NCBI GenBank assembly: GCA_966250015.1
Contig: CBINFS010000038.1
Span: 1 to 35,009 of the forward strand
DNA length: 35,009 nt
From: CBINFS01 sp966250015
Lineage (GTDB): Bacteria > Bacteroidota > Rhodothermia > Rhodothermales > DASSAV01
Reading direction: 5' to 3'
Positions 7,081 through 15,591 of this stretch are shown piece by piece. Made by a program: the position numbers and the translations under genes. Under the pieces are notes generated by a model that had not been told where the DNA came from, did not search any database, and saw only the letters and a program-made list of their open reading frames with translations. Position 1 is the first letter of the stretch, and every line of letters starts with the position of its first letter.

Positions 7081-7752
7081 ATGAATGTGCGTCGAGTCAA
7101 TCGATGGGTGCGTCAGAACGGCCGATTGTTGTCGATTGCTGCTCGGCGGGCAGCCTCCTTCGTCGTCCCCTATCGGCCAGAGAAAGGCGGGGCAAAGAAG
7201 CTCGACGAAGAGTATGCTCGAGGGATGTGGGACTACCTTCAGGGGATTCCGGAGGCGCCGCGCCTTGGGATCACCGCGACGTATTGCCACCTTTTTGCCG
7301 GCAATGGCTCGATCCTCGAGGTGGGTTGCGGTGAAGCAACGTTGCTCGAACACCTGTGCCCGTCAAGGTACTATCGTTACGTCGGAATCGACCTCTCGTC
7401 GGAAGCCATCGAGCGCGCAAAGCGAAGGGGTAATGAAAAAACGACGTTTCTCGTCGCAGATGCGTCCGAATTTCAGACCGACGAACGGTTCAACGTGATC
7501 GTCTTCAACGAGTGCATCCAGTATTTCGACGATCCCGTAGGGCAGGTCGGCCGGTACGAACGCTTTCTAACCGAGAACGGATATCTGATCATCTCACAAT
7601 TCGTCGGTACGCACGCCGTCTTCACCAAGAAGTTCTGGAAAATGATATCGGAGCGATACCGGATAAAGGCCGAATCGCGAATCACCACACTCAAAACACG
7701 CACCTCGATCATCAAAACTCTGCGCCCTGGCGAGCGGGCATATAATGCGTAA
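7081..7752 (+). CDS. Class I SAM-dependent methyltransferase, glycan-associated
   Basis: A 223-residue methyltransferase with motif I ILEVGCGEATLLE at 78-90, the acidic SAM-ribose motif VGIDLS at 101-106, VADASEF near 125-131 and a post-motif segment VIVFNECIQYFDD. The start has GGAG about eight bases upstream. Its last 8 bases overlap the start of the GT2-NodB gene, so translation is probably coupled. Methyltransferases paired with glycosyltransferases often modify or cap a sugar chain or a lipid-linked glycan; that role is inferred from the neighbour only. The first 60 residues are basic and do not match the core fold. Confidence 0.85.
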   Translation: MNVRRVNRWVRQNGRLLSIAARRAASFVVPYRPEKGGAKKLDEEYARGMWDYLQGIPEAPRLGITATYCHLFAGNGSILEVGCGEATLLEHLCPSRYYRYVGIDLSSEAIERAKRRGNEKTTFLVADASEFQTDERFNVIVFNECIQYFDDPVGQVGRYERFLTENGYLIISQFVGTHAVFTKKFWKMISERYRIKAESRITTLKTRTSIIKTLRPGERAYNA

Positions 7753-9541
7753 AACACAGACCCCATCCCTACGATTCAGCATCGTAATACCCACTTTCAA
7801 CCGCCGTGATCTGGTCGTTCGCTGCGTCGAGTCGCTGGCCAGACAATCATTTACCGGGCGCTACGAGGTCGTCGTCGTGGTCGATGGATCGACCGACGAC
7901 ACCGCGGACGCCCTGAGAGGCCTACGCACACCGATGCCGTTGAAGGTGATCGAGCAGGCGAATGGCGGCTGTGCGGCCGCCCGAAACCGGGGTGCGGACG
8001 AGAGCACGGGTGAACTCCTGATGTTCCTCGACGACGACATGGAGGCCGACGAGGGGCTGCTTGCGGCTCACGATGCCTCACACCGCGCGGGCGCCGATAT
8101 TGTGATCGGTGACATCCCCCTGCATCCAGATTCACCTGACTCGGCTGTCAGCCATATCGTTGGGCAATGGGCGAAGCGCAGACGCAACCGCCTCATCGCC
8201 TCCGGCGACAAGATCTCCGTTCGCGACATGTTATGCGGGCAGGTATCCCTCCCGCGTTCGCTGTTCTTTCAGGCCGGAGGCTTCGATTCGTCCTTTACGA
8301 GTGATGGAGGCTTCGGCAACGAGGATATCGATTTTAGCTGCCGACTGATGAAAATGGGTTGCCGGATCGTCTTTAATCCCCAGGCCATTTCGCGGCAGCG
8401 GGTGATCGTCGAGCTGGACGCCTTCCTGAAGCGGAGCCAGGCACTCGGCAAAGCCGACGTACACCTGGCGCGCAAACACCCCGTCCACGGGTTCGAGCTA
8501 TTAAGGGCAAACGGCGTGTACGAACGAAGCGGCCGTCTCTTCTGGCGTCCCCTGCAACACCTTCCGTTTCTGGCCGCCCTGCTCGCAAAAACCCTGCAAT
8601 GGTTGGCCGTGAGTGTGATTGAAGCCCGTCCGAAGAGCAGACGGTCACGTCGGTTGTTTAACTTAGCGTGGTGGGCAGGATATTGGCGGGGAATTGGGGT
8701 GGCAGGCGGCCTCCCCCGACCAGCCCGCACTCGCGTCCTGGCATACCACGCCATAAGCGACTTGCGCAACGTGCCCGCCGTTGAAAAGTACAGCGTCCCT
8801 CCCTCGACCTTTGCCCGGCAGCTCGATCTGCTGTTGTCTGCCGGGTGCACCTTCATTTCAGGCGATGAGCTGACAGCACATTTGATCGACGGATCTGAGC
8901 TTCCCGAACGCCCGATCCTGCTGACGTTCGACGACTGTTACACCGACCTGCACGATACCGTCCTCCCGCTTTTGACCGAACGCCGGATTCCGGCCATCGC
9001 TTTCGCGGTGGCCGGCCAGATTGGCGGTGTGAACGCATGGGATCAGGCGCCGGGTTGCCGGCCGCTCGCGTTGCTTTCGGCCGAGGGCCTGCGCCTGGCG
9101 TCCGCCGGCGGCATCGAGATCGGCGCCCATTCAAAAACGCACCGGCGCCTCCACAAAATCGACCACGGTGACATTGGAGACGAAACCGTCGGCGCCATCG
9201 ACGAACTCGAACGCCAGGGCTTGCCGAGACCTCGCTTTTTCGCCTATCCCCACGGGATGAGAAATAAAAAGGTGGTCGACGCCCTGTCCGGCTCCGGGAT
9301 CGTCGCAGCATTTACCGTCGATCGGGGGATGGCGTCCGTCGAAAACGATCCGTTCCAGCTTCCACGGATCGAAATACTGAGGCGCCACAAGGCGGGTCTC
9401 TCGTTCATTTTCAGGGTCGCCGCTGCCGGTCTGCCCGTTCCCATGGACCGGGATAGCCTTCGTCTCGTGTGGGATGTGCTCACAGCCTCGTGGAAAGGCA
9501 AATCAAGACCGACCGGAAGGCGATTCCGTGCGATCAAGTAG
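7745..9541 (+). CDS. Bifunctional GT2 glycosyltransferase-NodB polysaccharide deacetylase fusion
   Basis: A 598-residue protein with two enzyme domains. Residues about 10-250 are a GT-A fold family 2 glycosyltransferase: FSIVIPTFNRRD at 11-22, VDGST at 46-50, DDD at 96-98 and GNED at 191-194 (acceptor/catalytic region). A weakly hydrophobic linker spans about 265-320. Residues about 328-560 are a CE4/NodB deacetylase: TFDD at 394-397, the metal-binding H-x-x-x-H in AHSKTH at 461-466, and FAYPHG at 499-504. All three NodB core motifs are present. The enzyme could add an N-acetyl sugar and deacetylate the product, as in poly-N-acetylglucosamine-like or lipid-linked glycan synthesis; the actual glycan is unknown. 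No signal peptide is visible, so both domains may act on the cytoplasmic side. It overlaps the methyltransferase gene by 8 bases. Confidence 0.92.
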   Translation: MRKTQTPSLRFSIVIPTFNRRDLVVRCVESLARQSFTGRYEVVVVVDGSTDDTADALRGLRTPMPLKVIEQANGGCAAARNRGADESTGELLMFLDDDMEADEGLLAAHDASHRAGADIVIGDIPLHPDSPDSAVSHIVGQWAKRRRNRLIASGDKISVRDMLCGQVSLPRSLFFQAGGFDSSFTSDGGFGNEDIDFSCRLMKMGCRIVFNPQAISRQRVIVELDAFLKRSQALGKADVHLARKHPVHGFELLRANGVYERSGRLFWRPLQHLPFLAALLAKTLQWLAVSVIEARPKSRRSRRLFNLAWWAGYWRGIGVAGGLPRPARTRVLAYHAISDLRNVPAVEKYSVPPSTFARQLDLLLSAGCTFISGDELTAHLIDGSELPERPILLTFDDCYTDLHDTVLPLLTERRIPAIAFAVAGQIGGVNAWDQAPGCRPLALLSAEGLRLASAGGIEIGAHSKTHRRLHKIDHGDIGDETVGAIDELERQGLPRPRFFAYPHGMRNKKVVDALSGSGIVAAFTVDRGMASVENDPFQLPRIEILRRHKAGLSFIFRVAAAGLPVPMDRDSLRLVWDVLTASWKGKSRPTGRRFRAIK

Positions 9542-9634
9542 CTACGTATGCCCCGTGTCGCGGGTGGACTCGCAACCGCATCCAACGGAGTACCTCGCGT
9601 AGAAAGCAGTCTTTGAAATGGTCCGTCAATCCCC

Positions 9635-10249
9635 TCACGGGGCGCCGCCGGCTTTCCGGTAGATTCCCCTCACCACCTGCCCCACCACGACAGGCTCTTC
9701 GGCCACGGCAAATTCGACCTCTTTCATCAGGGCGTCGAGGAGCTCGGGGGTGAACGTGAAGTGCAGTCCGCTGTCGCCTGCGTATCCGGGGACGGGCTCG
9801 TTGGGATTCGTGTCGGCAGGCACCGACGGGAGTGTGACGTAAATCCAGCCGCCGGGCTTCAGTACGCGGTGGGCCTCGCGCAGCCGTTCGACCAGCTCCT
9901 CACGCGTGCTGACGTCCCGATCGAGCGATTCCATGGCCACGATCCAGTCGAAGCGGCCGTCCGGGTACGGTAATGCCATGGGGTCATCGAGCTGTCTTAC
10001 GACCGCTTCCGACTTTTCGCTGCCGACGACCTCCGCCACGGCCGCCTTCGCCGCTGAAACGTACGTAGGATCGTGGTCACACGCCGAAACGTCGAAGCCA
10101 AGCCGCACCAGGGGCTCGGTGTGCCGGCCTTCACCACAGCCGAGGTCGAGAATGCGGCTGTCGGGCGGGACGGCGGCAAGAGTCCGTAGCAGGTGATCGT
10201 CAGGAGGCAGCATGTATCGGACGCAGGATACCCTCCCGCACCACCTCAT
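9635..10249 (-). CDS. SAM-dependent methyltransferase coupled to hemH
   Basis: A Methyltransf_11-type protein of about 204 residues with motif I RILDLGCGEGRH, an acidic residue in SACDHD, RFDWIVAMESLD as motif II and a typical VLKPGGWIYVTLP motif III. The ATG at 10249 overlaps the hemH stop codon as ATGA, which favours this start; an alternative ATG at 10213 (MLPPDD) lies closer to the conserved core, and the frame also extends upstream into hemH without conserved content. Cotranscription with ferrochelatase is likely. The substrate cannot be told from the sequence, and a link to heme is only positional. Confidence 0.82.
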   Translation of the reverse strand: MRWCGRVSCVRYMLPPDDHLLRTLAAVPPDSRILDLGCGEGRHTEPLVRLGFDVSACDHDPTYVSAAKAAVAEVVGSEKSEAVVRQLDDPMALPYPDGRFDWIVAMESLDRDVSTREELVERLREAHRVLKPGGWIYVTLPSVPADTNPNEPVPGYAGDSGLHFTFTPELLDALMKEVEFAVAEEPVVVGQVVRGIYRKAGGAP

Positions 10250-11538
10250 GCGTCGCGAAGGCTGGGCTCCTCCGGTTTCTTCTCGCCGGGCTGGTCCCAG
10301 CACAGGGCTTCGGTGACGTGCATGCACTGGTGGCAGCGCGTCTTGCGCTGCTCCGGCTTGCATTGCGGGAGCTCGTTTAACGGACGGAACGTAAACACAT
10401 TGGACGTGGGAACCCCGTCCCCGTTCCCTGAGTGCAAAGCGACGTCACCCGCAAACGTGAGCTGCGAGACCGTCGCCTCGGCCAGTGCTGCGATGAAGAG
10501 CGGATGGCAGTTCAGCCCCGACGTCACCTCGTAATGTTTTATCCCGGCCTCCTCCGCCTCGTGGCGCACCTCTACGTCGAGCTCGTAGGCCGTCTCGACG
10601 TGATCGGTCACGAAGGCAATGGGGACGACGCACACCGACGTCACCCCGTCCTCAGCCAGCTCCGCCAGCTTGTCCGGCGTGCTCGGCGTCAACCATTCAG
10701 CGAACCCGACCTTGCTCTGGAACGCCGTGTGGAACGGCCGGTCGTAGCCCCGGAAGGCCATCACACGGTCGACGGTCGAGTGGACCAGGCAGCAGTAGGG
10801 ATCGCCGCGCTCCTTCACTTCACGAAGCGGCGTGCCGTGCGCGCTGAAGACCAGGTGCACCTCGTCTCGCTGATCCTTCGGGAAGCGCTGCAATGCTTCG
10901 TCTATCCGTTCACTCACCGCCTGGACGTACTTCGGGTGTGCGGCATACTCGAAGACGTACGTCGTCGGCCAGTCAGGGATCTCTCCATTCTCTTTGAGCT
11001 GCCACCAGTAGATGAGCGACGAGCCCGTCGTCGTCTTGGAATACTGCGGGTAGAGGGGGAGCAGCACGACCTTGTCGATCCCATCGCGCTGCATCTGTGC
11101 GGCGGTTTCCTCGCTGAACGGGTGCCAGTACCGCATCGCGGCATAGGTATAAAACCGGACGCCGGCCGGCTTGCCGAACTTCTCGTTCAGGTATTGCGCG
11201 AGCGTGACGCACTGCTCACTCGTCAGGCGGTTGATCGGCGAACCCCCGCCAATCGCTTCGTAATCCTTACTGACGGACTTGGCGCGTGTGGTCGAAATGA
11301 GCCGCGACAGCCAGTGCCGGAATATTCCACCGAACGGGAGGTCGATGATCGCCGGATCCATGAACAGGTTGTAGAGGAACGGCGTGATGTCGTCGGTCGT
11401 CTCCGGCCCTCCGAGGTTCAACAATACGACGCCGATCCTGTCGCCAGGTTTTATCGGAAGCGGCTCCGAAGGGAAATACCGCCCGGTAACGAGGCGATCG
11501 TCATACTTGTATTTTTTTAAGAACTCTCGGGGCGTCAT
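10246..11538 (-). CDS. hemH: Ferrochelatase with cysteine-rich C-terminal tail
   Basis: HemH inserts Fe(II) into a porphyrin ring. The 430-residue product, numbered from the ATG at 11538, has GVVLLNLGGPET near 36-48, the SAHGTP motif with H234, and the FVTDHVET motif with H313 and E315. It is longer than usual bacterial ferrochelatases (about 310-350 residues). It has about 35 extra residues before the core and a C-terminal tail with C393, C402, C405 and C413, spaced C-x8-C-x2-C-x7-C. Some bacterial and animal ferrochelatases carry a [2Fe-2S] cluster on C-terminal cysteines, so a cluster is plausible but unproven. The frame is open to 11667; the start is chosen where a ferrochelatase-like N-terminus (MTPREFLKKY) begins, without strong ribosome binding site support. 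Confidence 0.95.
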   Translation of the reverse strand: MTPREFLKKYKYDDRLVTGRYFPSEPLPIKPGDRIGVVLLNLGGPETTDDITPFLYNLFMDPAIIDLPFGGIFRHWLSRLISTTRAKSVSKDYEAIGGGSPINRLTSEQCVTLAQYLNEKFGKPAGVRFYTYAAMRYWHPFSEETAAQMQRDGIDKVVLLPLYPQYSKTTTGSSLIYWWQLKENGEIPDWPTTYVFEYAAHPKYVQAVSERIDEALQRFPKDQRDEVHLVFSAHGTPLREVKERGDPYCCLVHSTVDRVMAFRGYDRPFHTAFQSKVGFAEWLTPSTPDKLAELAEDGVTSVCVVPIAFVTDHVETAYELDVEVRHEAEEAGIKHYEVTSGLNCHPLFIAALAEATVSQLTFAGDVALHSGNGDGVPTSNVFTFRPLNELPQCKPEQRKTRCHQCMHVTEALCWDQPGEKKPEEPSLRDA

Positions 11539-11794
11539 GAATAGAGGTCCCAAACGTTGTAAAAGGAATCCATCTGTGTGGAGAATATAGGGCCCTACTG
11601 TGAAGTCGCTACGGGGAGGCCTTGAACTTTTGACAAGATCCAGGCACTCCGCCGCTTCCCTGATCACTCATTAAAACATTTGCGACCCTCGTTCTACAAT
11701 AGAAATTCGTGTTTTTTCGGTGAAGCATAGGATTTTCACGTCGCAGCGCCTGAAACGTGCCACAAATTGCGCCTGAAGTACCTGCCTGGACGGG
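11539..11794. other. hemF-hemH intergenic gap
   Basis: About 255 bases between the hemF stop codon and the chosen hemH start, both on the minus strand. It is AT-richer than the flanking genes and long enough to hold a separate hemH promoter. If hemH starts upstream at 11667 the gap shrinks to about 127 bases. No clear promoter or terminator was recognised. Confidence 0.4.
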
Positions 11795-12745
11795 CTAATC
11801 CACCCACTCTCGGGGCTGAAAGAACGATAAGGCTTTTTCTTCGGCTGATCCGGGCTCGGGGCGCCAGTCGTAAATCCATCGGACGCGCGGCGGCAGACTC
11901 ATCAGGATGCTCTCGGTCCGCCCATCCGTCTCGATCCCAAAACGCGTGCCCCGATCGATGAGCAGGTTGAACTCGGCGTAGCGCCCCCGGCGAATCTCGT
12001 GGTAGCGGCGCTCGGCTTCACCGTACGGTACGTCCTTTCTGCGGTCGACGATGGGCAGGTACGCCCTGAGGAAGTTGCGTCCGGCGTCGCGAACGAAGAA
12101 AAACGTCGCTTCCGGGTCGTCCCGCAGATAATCGAAGAAGATGCCCCCAACGCCGCGCATCTCGCGACGGTGCGGGAGGTAGAAATACTCGTCACACTGC
12201 CGTTTGAACCGCTTGTAGTCTGCCGGGGCGTGGCGGTCGCAGACCTCTTTCCAGACGCGGTGGAAGTGCCGTGCGTCTTCGGGAAAAGGATAAAACGGCG
12301 TCAGGTCCGCCCCACCGCCGAACCACTGGTCTGCAGGCTTAAGCAGGTCGTCGCCGAGGGCAAAGTACCGGAAGTTGGCGTGTACGGTCGGCACGCAGGG
12401 CGACTGCGGGTGAATGACGAGCGAGATCCCCGTCGCAAAAAACGGCTGCGGCTCCACGCGGAGCGCGGCGGCTGTCCGTTCGGGCATCACGCCAAACACC
12501 GCCGAGGTGTTGACCCCGGCTTTTTCGAAAACCTGGCCTCCTTCGAGGACGCGGGTGAGCCCGCCGCCCCCACCCTCGCGTTCCCACCGGTCCGAGCGAA
12601 ATCGAGTCTCTGGCTCGTACCGTTCGATCCCCTTACAGATCGCCGTCTGGAGGGCTTCGACGAACCGCTGCACGCGATACCCCATCGCCACGTCCCGCCG
12701 TGGCTCCTCCTGCAACCGCTTCAGCCGTTTCGCGTCGTCGTACAT
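11795..12745 (-). CDS. hemF: Oxygen-dependent coproporphyrinogen III oxidase
   Basis: HemF uses O2 to decarboxylate two propionates of coproporphyrinogen III, giving protoporphyrinogen IX. The 316-residue protein, about the family length, shows the family blocks VHANFRYF at 121-128, WFGGGADLTPFYP at 141-153 and, near the C-terminus, GRYAEFNLLIDRG followed by RTESILMSLPP. The ATG at 12745 (MYDDAK) is chosen because the open frame upstream of it runs into the pseudouridine synthase gene and looks non-coding. The gap to that gene is only 19 bases, so hemF likely belongs to the ettA-mmcQ-rluA transcription unit. It implies aerobic heme synthesis; no protoporphyrinogen oxidase gene is visible in the window. 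Confidence 0.96.
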   Translation of the reverse strand: MYDDAKRLKRLQEEPRRDVAMGYRVQRFVEALQTAICKGIERYEPETRFRSDRWEREGGGGGLTRVLEGGQVFEKAGVNTSAVFGVMPERTAAALRVEPQPFFATGISLVIHPQSPCVPTVHANFRYFALGDDLLKPADQWFGGGADLTPFYPFPEDARHFHRVWKEVCDRHAPADYKRFKRQCDEYFYLPHRREMRGVGGIFFDYLRDDPEATFFFVRDAGRNFLRAYLPIVDRRKDVPYGEAERRYHEIRRGRYAEFNLLIDRGTRFGIETDGRTESILMSLPPRVRWIYDWRPEPGSAEEKALSFFQPREWVD

Positions 12746-12764
12746 GGTTTGCTTTCTGTGGCGT

Positions 12765-13445
12765 TCAAATCCACGCGTACTTCCCGACAGGTAGGAGCCT
12801 CCTCCACGTCTCGGGTGGCGGGGCGGTCCAGGCCATACGTTCTTTCTTCGTCGGGTGCTCGATCTCGAGGCGGTGGCAGTGCAGAACGATGTTTCGGCCA
12901 TCGAGCTCCCGTTTTGCGCCGTAGCGGAGGTCCCCGACGATCGGGAATCCCGCGTGGGCGAGCTGTACGCGTATCTGGTGGGGTCGGCCCGTCTCGAGGT
13001 CGACCTCCAACAGGCTCAACCCGCCGTGCGTTTCGATCACGCGGTACGTCAGCACCGCCTTCAGCGCCCCGGGCTCGCCGGAATCAGCCACCCGCACCTT
13101 CTGGTCTTGCTTGACCAGGTAATCTTCGAGCCGGCCTTCACGGGGTGGCCTGCCCTCGACGAGCGCGAGGTACTGCTTGGCAGGCGACCGCTGACGGAAC
13201 TGTTCCGAGAGCCTCGCCGCAGCCTTCGACGTCCTCGCCAGCACCATCACCCCCGACACCGGCCGGTCCAGCCGGTGCACCAACCCGAGGAACACGTTCC
13301 CTGGCTTGCCGAACTTTTCCTTCAGGTACGCCTTTCCCCACGACAGGAGGTCTTCGTCGCCCGTCCGGTCCTCCTGTGCGAGCATACCGGCAGGCTTGAC
13401 GACCACCAGCAGGTGATTGTCGAGGAACAGGACCTCCGGGGTCAT
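12765..13445 (-). CDS. RluA-family pseudouridine synthase
   Basis: A 226-residue RNA pseudouridine synthase. The catalytic aspartate is D60 in the family motif HRLDRPVSG; the ETGRPHQIRVQLAHAGFPIVGD block is also typical. No S4 domain is present. It should isomerise uridines in rRNA or tRNA; the target site cannot be assigned. The start ATG at 13445 overlaps the stop of the mmcQ/yjbR gene as ATGA, which fixes the start; upstream frame extension is antisense-like and rejected. Confidence 0.93.
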   Translation of the reverse strand: MTPEVLFLDNHLLVVVKPAGMLAQEDRTGDEDLLSWGKAYLKEKFGKPGNVFLGLVHRLDRPVSGVMVLARTSKAAARLSEQFRQRSPAKQYLALVEGRPPREGRLEDYLVKQDQKVRVADSGEPGALKAVLTYRVIETHGGLSLLEVDLETGRPHQIRVQLAHAGFPIVGDLRYGAKRELDGRNIVLHCHRLEIEHPTKKERMAWTAPPPETWRRLLPVGKYAWI

Positions 13446-13801
13446 GACATCGCCGCCAACCGCTCGCGGTCTACTTTCTTGAGCCCGGCCACGACCAGGT
13501 CGTACGAGTGGTCGATCAGCTCGCGGATCAGAGCGTCGGGCACGCTTCCGTCGAAGATGATCTCGTTCCAGTGCACCTTGTTCATGTGGTACGGCGGAAC
13601 GATCGCGTCGTAACGCTCGCGCAGGTCGACGGCGCGCTCGGGGTCGCACTTCAACGCGACGCTGAGCGGCAATCGGGACAGGTTCGTCAGAGCGAACATC
13701 TTCCCCATCACCTTGAAGACCAGCACGTCTTCGCCGAAGGGCGTATCCTCGGTCGTCCCCGGCTTCGAGAGGCAGTAAAGGCGCGTTGATTCTACGTTCA
13801 T
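13442..13801 (-). CDS. MmcQ/YjbR family protein
   Basis: A 119-residue member of the MmcQ/YjbR family, a small CyaY-like fold of unclear molecular function, proposed in some members to bind DNA. Seen are the N-terminal TEDTPFGEDVLVFKVMGKMFAL block, HMNKVHWNEIIFDGSVPD and the C-terminal IDHSYDLVVAGL. Both ends overlap its neighbours by 4 bases (ATGA with ettA at 13798-13801 and with the pseudouridine synthase at 13442-13445), so expression is tightly coupled to a ribosome-associated factor and an RNA-modifying enzyme. Confidence 0.9.
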   Translation of the reverse strand: MNVESTRLYCLSKPGTTEDTPFGEDVLVFKVMGKMFALTNLSRLPLSVALKCDPERAVDLRERYDAIVPPYHMNKVHWNEIIFDGSVPDALIRELIDHSYDLVVAGLKKVDRERLAAMS

Positions 13802-15468
13802 TCGCGTACGAGTCTGCGGTATTTGATGCGGTGGGGCTGGTCGTCGATCCCGAGCACGTCGCGGCGGTACTCGGCGTATTGCGCGTAGTTGCCGTCGAAC
13901 CACCGCACCCGGCTCTCCCCCTCGAAGGCAAGGATGTGCGTCGCCACGCGGTCGAGGAACCATCGGTCGTGCGAGATGACGACGGCGCACCCTGCGAACT
14001 CCTGCAACGCCTCTTCGAGCGCACGCAAGGTGTTTACGTCGAGGTCGTTTGTCGGCTCGTCGAGCAGGAGGACGTTCGCCCCTTCCTTCAGCATTTTCGC
14101 CAGGTGGACGCGGTTGCGCTCCCCTCCCGAAAGCTCCGACACCTTCTTCTGCTGGTCGCTCCCGGTGAAGTTGAACCGCGATACGTACGCCCGCGAGTTC
14201 ATCTGCCGGCCGCCGAGGTCGATGAACTCCGCACCGCCGCTGATCTCCTCCCAGATCGACTTCTCCGGGTCGAGCGGACGGTTCTGGTCGATGTAGCCGA
14301 GCTTGACCGAGTCGCCGATGCGAATCGTCCCGCCATCCGGCTTCTCCTGGCCTATGATGAGGCGGAAGAGGGTCGTTTTACCCGCGCCGTTCGGCCCAAT
14401 GACGCCGATGATGCCGCCGGGAGGCAGCGAAAAGGTCAGGTCTTCGAAGAGCAGCTTGTCGCCGTAGGCTTTGCTGACGTTTTCAGCCTCGATGACGACC
14501 TGTCCGAGGCGCGGGCCGGGCGGGATGTAGATCTCGACCTCCGCCTCACGCTTTTCGGGCTGCTCCGCCAGCATCTCCTCGTACCGCGTGATGCGCGACT
14601 TGCTCTTTGCGTGTCGCCCTTTCGGCGACGTCCGGATCCAGGCGAGCTCGCGTTCGAGCGCCCGCTGACGCTTCGACGCCTGCTTCTCCTCGATTTCGAG
14701 CTGACGGCGCTTCTGGTCGAGCCAGGACGAGTAGTTGCCCTCGAACGGGATGCCGTGTCCGCGATCGAGCTCGAGGATCCACCCGGCGACGTTGTCGAGG
14801 AAGTAGCGGTCGTGCGTGACGGCGATCACCGTGCCCGCGTACTGCTGGAGGTGCTGCTCGAGCCACGCGATGGACTCTGCGTCGAGGTGGTTCGTAGGCT
14901 CGTCGAGCAGGAGCACGTCAGGCCGCTGGAGCAGAAGGCGGCACAGCGCCACCCGGCGCCGTTCACCGCCCGAGAGCACTTTTACCGGGGTGTCGCCCGG
15001 CGGGCAGCGCAGCGCATCCATTGCCATCTCGATGCGGCTGTCGATGTCCCACGCGCCGAGGTGGTCGATCTGGTCCTGCAGCTTCGCCTGCTTCTCCATG
15101 AGCGCGTCGTAGTCGGCGTCGGGATCGGCAAACTGCTCGTTGATGGCTTCATAGGCCCTGAGCAGTCCCACCGCGTGTGCCGCGCCCTCCTCGACGATCT
15201 CGCGTACCATCTTCGTCTCGTCCAGAACGGGCTCCTGTGGGAGCAGGCCGAACGTGATGTCCTTCTGTGCGTGGACGTGCCCCACGTAGTCGTCATCCTG
15301 CCCGGCGATGATCCGGAGCAACGTGCTCTTTCCCGCTCCGTTCAGGCCGAGCACCCCGATCTTCGCACCGTAGAAAAACGACAGGTTGATGTTTTTTAGC
15401 ACCTGCTTGCCGGGCCGGTGAACCTTGCTCACCCCCAGCATGCTGAATATGACCTTTTGATCGCTCAT
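13798..15468 (-). CDS. ettA: ABC-F energy-dependent translational throttle protein EttA
   Basis: EttA is a soluble ABC-F ATPase that binds the ribosomal E site and gates entry into the elongation cycle according to the ADP/ATP ratio. The 556-residue product matches the family length (about 555). Domain 1 has Walker A GLNGAGKST at 41-49, signature LSGGE at 165-169 and Walker B LLLDEPTNHLD at 186-196. Domain 2 has Walker A GPNGAGKTT at 358-366, LSGGE at 446-450 and LLLDEPTNDLD at 467-477. The arm insertion lies at about 100-140 and the basic inter-domain linker at about 245-310. There are no transmembrane segments. The ATG at 15468 (MSDQKVIFSM) is the usual EttA start; the frame upstream is not conserved. 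It heads a tightly packed unit with mmcQ, the pseudouridine synthase and hemF. Confidence 0.95.
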   Translation of the reverse strand: MSDQKVIFSMLGVSKVHRPGKQVLKNINLSFFYGAKIGVLGLNGAGKSTLLRIIAGQDDDYVGHVHAQKDITFGLLPQEPVLDETKMVREIVEEGAAHAVGLLRAYEAINEQFADPDADYDALMEKQAKLQDQIDHLGAWDIDSRIEMAMDALRCPPGDTPVKVLSGGERRRVALCRLLLQRPDVLLLDEPTNHLDAESIAWLEQHLQQYAGTVIAVTHDRYFLDNVAGWILELDRGHGIPFEGNYSSWLDQKRRQLEIEEKQASKRQRALERELAWIRTSPKGRHAKSKSRITRYEEMLAEQPEKREAEVEIYIPPGPRLGQVVIEAENVSKAYGDKLLFEDLTFSLPPGGIIGVIGPNGAGKTTLFRLIIGQEKPDGGTIRIGDSVKLGYIDQNRPLDPEKSIWEEISGGAEFIDLGGRQMNSRAYVSRFNFTGSDQQKKVSELSGGERNRVHLAKMLKEGANVLLLDEPTNDLDVNTLRALEEALQEFAGCAVVISHDRWFLDRVATHILAFEGESRVRWFDGNYAQYAEYRRDVLGIDDQPHRIKYRRLVRE

Positions 15469-15560
15469 TGATTTACAATTTGGACATTTCCTTCCATCCC
15501 CACGCCCGAACGGTTGATCGGGATCCCGGAATGGAGAAAACACGTGGGGAAAATATGTAG

Positions 15561-15582
15561 GGGAAAACCCGTGTGTTTTCCC
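15561..15582 (-). terminator. Stem-loop just after hemE
   Basis: An 8-bp stem (GGGAAAAC at 15561-15568, GTTTTCCC at 15575-15582) with a 6-base loop lies about 10 bases past the hemE stop codon. The minus-strand sequence after it is AT-rich but has no continuous T-run, so it may be a weak terminator or attenuator between hemE and ettA. Confidence 0.4.
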
Positions 15583-15591
15583 GTACAATCA

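Noticed and set aside
10432..11520. Open plus-strand frame across hemH
   Set aside because: Antisense to conserved ferrochelatase motifs; composition is that of a shadow frame.
13446..14024. N-terminal extension of the pseudouridine synthase frame
   Set aside because: The extension overlaps the whole mmcQ/yjbR gene and part of ettA, is Arg-rich and unconserved; the ATGA junction at 13442-13445 gives the natural start.
13786..15399. Long open frame on the plus strand across ettA
   Set aside because: It is exactly antisense to the ABC-F gene, has no recognisable motif, and reflects GC-rich codon bias of the real gene.
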